64,000 nucleotides of DNA from Anomaloglossus baeobatrachus (Eukaryota; Chordata; Amphibia; Anura; Aromobatidae): NCBI RefSeq assembly GCF_048569485.1, contig NC_134355.1, forward strand, positions 563,649,642 through 563,713,641, read 5' to 3'. Numbering within the stretch: the first letter of the stretch is position 1; every line of letters starts with the position of its first letter. Positions 11,962 to 64,000 of the stretch are shown here, piece after piece. A model generated the notes under the pieces. That model saw only the letters and a list, made by a program, of their open reading frames with translations. It ran no database searches and had not been told where the DNA came from. The translations under genes were made by a program, and so were the position numbers.

Positions 11962-13199
11962 CCCCTTATCGGCCACGGGCCATAACATAATGTCCTAAGC
12001 CATATAGTTGTAATCACCAGTGATTTCTGCAGGCAGTCACCGGCGATTCCTGCACATGTCTGCTGATTTGAACAGCTGACACATGCGATCCACTCGTGCC
12101 TGTTAACCCCTTAAATTGCACTGTCAATATGTGACAGAGCGATTTAAATGCCCACCGCAATAAATCTTCACTTATCCGGCTCCATCGGCGGCGATGTGAT
12201 ATGATCACTGTCAGCCGATGGTTGCCATGGTAGAACAGGGTCATGTGATGAGTCCTGTAGCTCACATGACTCACTTCCTGTTTCACCCGGCCGAGTGCTG
12301 CCTGTTACAATAGACGAGCATTTCTGGTGATCACAGCTGTGATCAACAGAAATGAATGAGTGATCAGACTGCTGATCCCTATAGTTTCCTAGGGGGACTA
12401 GTAAAAAAGTAAAGAAAAAAAAAAGGTTTAAAAAATTAAAAACCTAAAAAGTTCAAATCATTCGCCCCATTGAAAATTAAAGGGTTAAAAAATAAAAAAA
12501 AATATACAAACATTTGGTATCGCCACATTCAGAAATGCCCGATCTATCAAAATATAAAATCAATTAATCTGATCAGTAAACGGCGTAGCGGCAAAAAAAT
12601 TCCAAATGCCAAAGTTACGTTTTTTGGTCGCCACAAATTTTGCTCAAAATACAATAACAGGCGATCAAAATGTAGCATCTGCACAAGAATGGTACCGCTA
12701 AAAACGTCAGCCTGAGGCGCAAAACACAAGCCATCACTGAGCCATAGCTCCCGACAAATGAGAACGTTACGGGTCACGGAAAATGGTGCAAAAAGTATGC
12801 CACTTTTTTTGGACAAACTTGTGAATTTTTAACCCCTTAGATAAAAGTAAACCTATACATGTTTGCTGTCTATGAACTCGCACCGCCCTCAGGCATCACA
12901 CCCACACATCTATTTTACCATATGGTGAATCACATTGTGAATAGAATATCCCAAAAACAGTCACACAATCACACTTTTTTGCAATTTTTCCACACTTGGA
13001 ATTTTTTTACTGTTTTCCAGTACACTATATGATAAAACGTATGGCTTCATTTAAAACGTACAAAACGTACAGCTTGTGCCGCAAAAAACAAGCCCTTATA
13101 TGGCAAGATTGACGGAAAAATTAAAAAAGGTACAGCTCTCGGTAAAAGGGAGGAAAAAAAAAACAAAACCGGAAAATCAGCTGGGGGTGAAGGGGTTAA
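11958..13199. mobile_element. TTAA-flanked DNA transposon, non-autonomous
   Basis: Begins TTAACCCCTTATCGGCC and ends GGGTGAAGGGGTTAA. The A/T-rich interior contains the phrase 'ggtatcgccacattcagaaa' and no transposase frame. Its left TTAA is the same four bases as the right TTAA of the preceding element, so one of the two landed on the other's target duplication. Confidence 0.7.
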
Positions 13200-13700
13200 G
13201 TTTGCACCAAAAATGCAGTAAAGGGGAAAACACAGGATAAATACAATAATCAGAGATGGTAATTGCGTATTATGGTGCGGTCACTTACAGAAAAAAGACG
13301 GAAAAAAGCAGCATTTACGCTACGTGTGAACACAGCCTAATATACTCTGTGCTATGTGACCTACTGCATAAACACAGTGTGAATAGAGCCCAATAGCTAC
13401 ATAAATAGGAAAATAATGCAGGTGAGGGCCCACATGATGGACACTGATGTTTTAATGATAATCCCGATCCGGCTTTGGTCACAGAGGGCGCACACAGCAT
13501 TGCAGCATGTTACACTAGTCTCTTAAGTATAAGAACCAATCACAGTGCAGCTTTCATTTTGCCAAAGCTGTTTAAAAAAATAAAGCTGAGCTCTGATTGG
13601 TTACTACAGGTAAGAGTTTCTTTTGGCCAGTTTTGATAAACGAGGTCCTGAACAAGTCTTATTACAAATTGAGTTCATTGACCACGCTGCCATTTCCTCC
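13200..13700. other. Spacer with small MITE relics upstream of ATG16L1
   Basis: It holds a fold-back at 13533-13602 (AACCAATCACAGTGCAGCTTT against AAAGCTGAGCTCTGATTGGTT) and a MITE-like end 'cgtgtgaacacagccta' near 13322-13340. No gene is seen. Confidence 0.5.
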
Positions 13701-13738
13701 TATGTATTACGACATGGGGATGGCGGCGCTAGCAGAGC

Positions 13739-13745
13739 CACGTGA
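13739..13745 (+). promoter_or_regulatory. E-box CACGTGA, CLEAR-like
   Basis: CACGTGA is the core of the CLEAR element bound by TFEB/TFE3 at lysosome and autophagy genes. Only the core matches here; the flanks are CC..TG rather than GT..C. About 490 bases before the start codon. Confidence 0.4.
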
Positions 13746-13959
13746 TGATTACTGGTCACCTGATGCCTTATGCGACATTTTGCCAACCACAACATGGCCG
13801 CCAGGTCGCGTGTTTACCTGATGCCACTCAACACTGACTCATAGTGATTGGTTTTACCCGCCATTTTCACTACAGCGGGCATTACTTTTCCCGTTGACTC
13901 TAGCGCTATTTTGAGTCCGTTAACACGGACCACTCTTGGCGGCGCAGGTCGCGTATATC

Positions 13960-13980
13960 TGACGTCATCAGCGTGAGTCA
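13960..13980 (+). promoter_or_regulatory. CRE (TGACGTCA) followed by AP-1 site (TGAGTCA)
   Basis: Both are perfect consensus sites, six bases apart, about 255-275 bases before the ATG. The CRE is the type bound by CREB/ATF factors. Function is inferred only from sequence and place. Confidence 0.5.
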
Positions 13981-14164
13981 TGCAGTGAATGGACGCTGGG
14001 CTATGGCGGATATGGTAGAAGGTTGAACAGCTCGTGCTGAGGAAGTCGGAGACCGCAGTGACTGCCGGATACACGGGGCAGGGCAGCGGCAGCGGCAGCC
14101 AGCTACAGGGCAGGCTGCGGGAGGGGGCGAGGCGGGCACAGGCTGCGGGGGGCGCTGCACACAC

Positions 14165-61954
<47,790 letters not shown>

Positions 61955-62137
61955 GTAAGTTAATTGACGTGCGTATAAATGTAGATAGACGCCATGCAAT
62001 TCCTTCCGAGAAATCTAATAATCCAGCATTTGTTTCCAACACACAAGTGCCATGTAATGGGGAATTCTGGGGAACAGGAATGTGAGCAGAAAGGAACAAT
62101 TTGAATTATTGTCTTAATTTTTATATAATGTTTTGTG

Positions 62138-64000
62138 TTTTCTTTATCGTTCCTATGGGAGACCCAGACCATGGGTGTATAGCTACTGCCTCCGGAGGAC
62201 ACACAAAGTTACTACACTCAAAACGTGTAGCTCCTCCCTCCTAGCATATACACCCCCTGCTAGCCAGACCTACCCAGTTTCATGCTTTGTGTCAGGAGGA
62301 TCACACACACATGCATCCTTTTTTGATTTTTCATTTTTTCTAAAGATTTGGAAGAAAAGCGGGTCCACTGGACCCCCGGCATGTCCCTTCACACCCCCCT
62401 GGCGGGGTGCTGTTAAGGTTGACTTCAGGGCAGAAATCCCTTCATGCCGCGCTCCTTCACCATCCCTTAGGGGCTCTGGCTTGAAGTTAGAGCCAACACG
62501 GTTCTCACTGCTTTGCAGGAGACCGGCCTCCATCCGCAGCCCTTTGGCAGGACCCTGCTGGACGGAGCACTGGACCCCCACCCCACCAGGGACTGGACCC
62601 TGCGTCTCAAAGCTAAGTATAGAGACGTTATTTAAGGGTCCTTCTGCAATGTGGGGCACTTTTATTGGTGGGACAGTGATTTTCTTTGATAACGCTGCTT
62701 TTTAATGTGTTTCCGGCCGGTTCCACAGTTTTTACTGAGAACCGCGCCGATGATGCCTGATTGTCGGCCGCGTGCATAACTCTAGGCCCCGGCTTCAGCC
62801 GCGGCCTAGTTTCGTTTTGTTCCCCTGCATGTCAGTCATGCAGGGGGACACTGCAGCGCCGCCCGCCGGCCGCCCTGCACAGGGGGGGACACTCCTTGTT
62901 GAGGAGATGATTCCCTCCCCTGTACATCTCCTTAGCCCTCCGTTCCCGCTCCTGGGTTAACCCCCGCCCCCCCCCCTCACTCTGGCGCCATTTTCTCAGC
63001 GTTCTTAGTACGCTGATCGGCGCTGGCTGCTCTGCAGTGCAGAGGGAGTGGATATCTGGCTGGGGGTCCAGGCTTGGAACCCGGGGGGGGCACTCACAAT
63101 AGCGGCCTGATAAGTCACAACCTCTGGTTGTGCACTCTTATACACTATCAGGGCATTCTGAAGGGGTTAATTCTTTATTACAGAACCTCATCCTCAGCAG
63201 CATGTCTCACTAGGAGCAAAGCTCCAAGGCTGTAATATTGCTTGAACCGGCATAGATCATACTGTAATGGTTCTTATGTAGTGGTGCCTCAGCCTGGAGT
63301 CTTCCCCAGGCTGAACCCCTGTCTTGGGTATTCTAGACAGAGCCCCCCACCTCTGCAGCAGGTCTCACAGAGCGAGGCTGCAGGCTGTTTTTATTATCCA
63401 CTGCTGGTAGTCTCGTACGGCTGTACCGAGCTCCTAACCACTGTGGCCCCTCAGCTTGGGGGCTCATTCATGGTCCCCCCAGCTGCTCCGGGTTCGGTGG
63501 CTGACCCCTGGGGGAATCTTTTTTCCAGGGGTCGGCTGTCCCGGCATCTGCTGAGCATGCAGCCCCCTTCTCAGGGCGTTTTCTGTTTGCTCAGCAAAGC
63601 TCACAGACCCCGTCCTCCTGACAGGGAGACGCAGGGTCCCCTGTCCTCCCCGTCCCACAGCTCCGATACGAGCTGACTCACTGGACGAGGAGGATGTCTC
63701 TACCAGGGGCTCGGACGCTACTTTAGGTACTTTGATCCGTCCGTAGGTGACGCGGATACGGATGATTGGATTGTGTCCATTATTCTATTGGGCCTCCATC
63801 CGCCTGTATCAGGGCAGTATTCCCCGCTGGCAGAAATGCATCAGTATACCTTTAACAAGACGAAGAGTGTGTTCCTTAACCACTCCAGTTTTCAGCCCGC
63901 TGCGTCCAAGCCCACAGCCTGTCCTACAGATCCCACAGCGGGGTTCTGCTGCCTGTCTCCCCCTCCCATCGGAGGTGATCAAGGAGTGTACTCATTCGCC
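62138..64000 (+). mobile_element. DIRS-type retrotransposon fossil, copy 3 (left 1.9 kb only)
   Basis: In intron 7, sense to ATG16L1. The left inverted repeat (TCTTTATCGTTCCTATGGGA, 62140 on) and the leader are recognisable, and the gag-like region from about 63200 follows. It is clearly more diverged from copies 1 and 2 than they are from each other, so older or of another subfamily. It is broken; its right part lies beyond the window. Confidence 0.85.

Overview
The window is 64 kb of vertebrate nuclear DNA, most likely from a frog with a large, repeat-rich genome. The evidence is a split vertebrate autophagy gene on the + strand, set among short inverted-repeat DNA transposons flanked by TTAA, TTA or TA, Helitrons, Penelope-like fragments and DIRS elements, a mix I know from anuran genomes. 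The species cannot be read from the sequence.

The one host gene I can support is ATG16L1. Its promoter and 5' leader lie at about 13.7-14.23 kb, the start codon is at 14233, and seven coding exons follow at 14233-14347, 41878-41968, 49022-49121, 50230-50303, 51392-51643, 60207-60272 and 61871-61954. They join in frame with GT/AG borders and encode the first 222 codons: the ATG5-binding helix, the coiled coil and the start of the linker. The WD40 half lies beyond the right edge. Everything before 13.7 kb is intergenic repeat.

Layout: 1-1.9 kb, right part of a DNA transposon with 395-base internal repeats; 3.4-10.3 kb, a MITE abutting a Harbinger-like MITE that was split by a Ty3/gypsy element; 10.4-13.2 kb, a giant hairpin element and two TTAA elements sharing one TTAA; 13.7-14.35 kb, promoter and exon 1. 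Intron 1 (27.5 kb) holds a Tc1-type transposon broken up by later arrivals: a 1.9 kb MITE, then a TA-flanked element, within it an 8.4 kb TTAA element, and within that a Helitron carrying a 33-base minisatellite. A 41-base minisatellite of about 72 copies, a hAT relic, a composite TTAA element with a 62-base minisatellite, and several Penelope-like pieces follow.

Introns 2, 5 and 7 each carry a DIRS-type (tyrosine-recombinase) retrotransposon fossil, all in the gene's sense direction. The first two are nearly full length and close relatives, and their inverted ends and internal complementary region are easy to read. The third is older and runs off the window. Apart from ATG16L1 no host protein or RNA gene is supported; most long open frames elsewhere are minisatellite artefacts or transposon remains.
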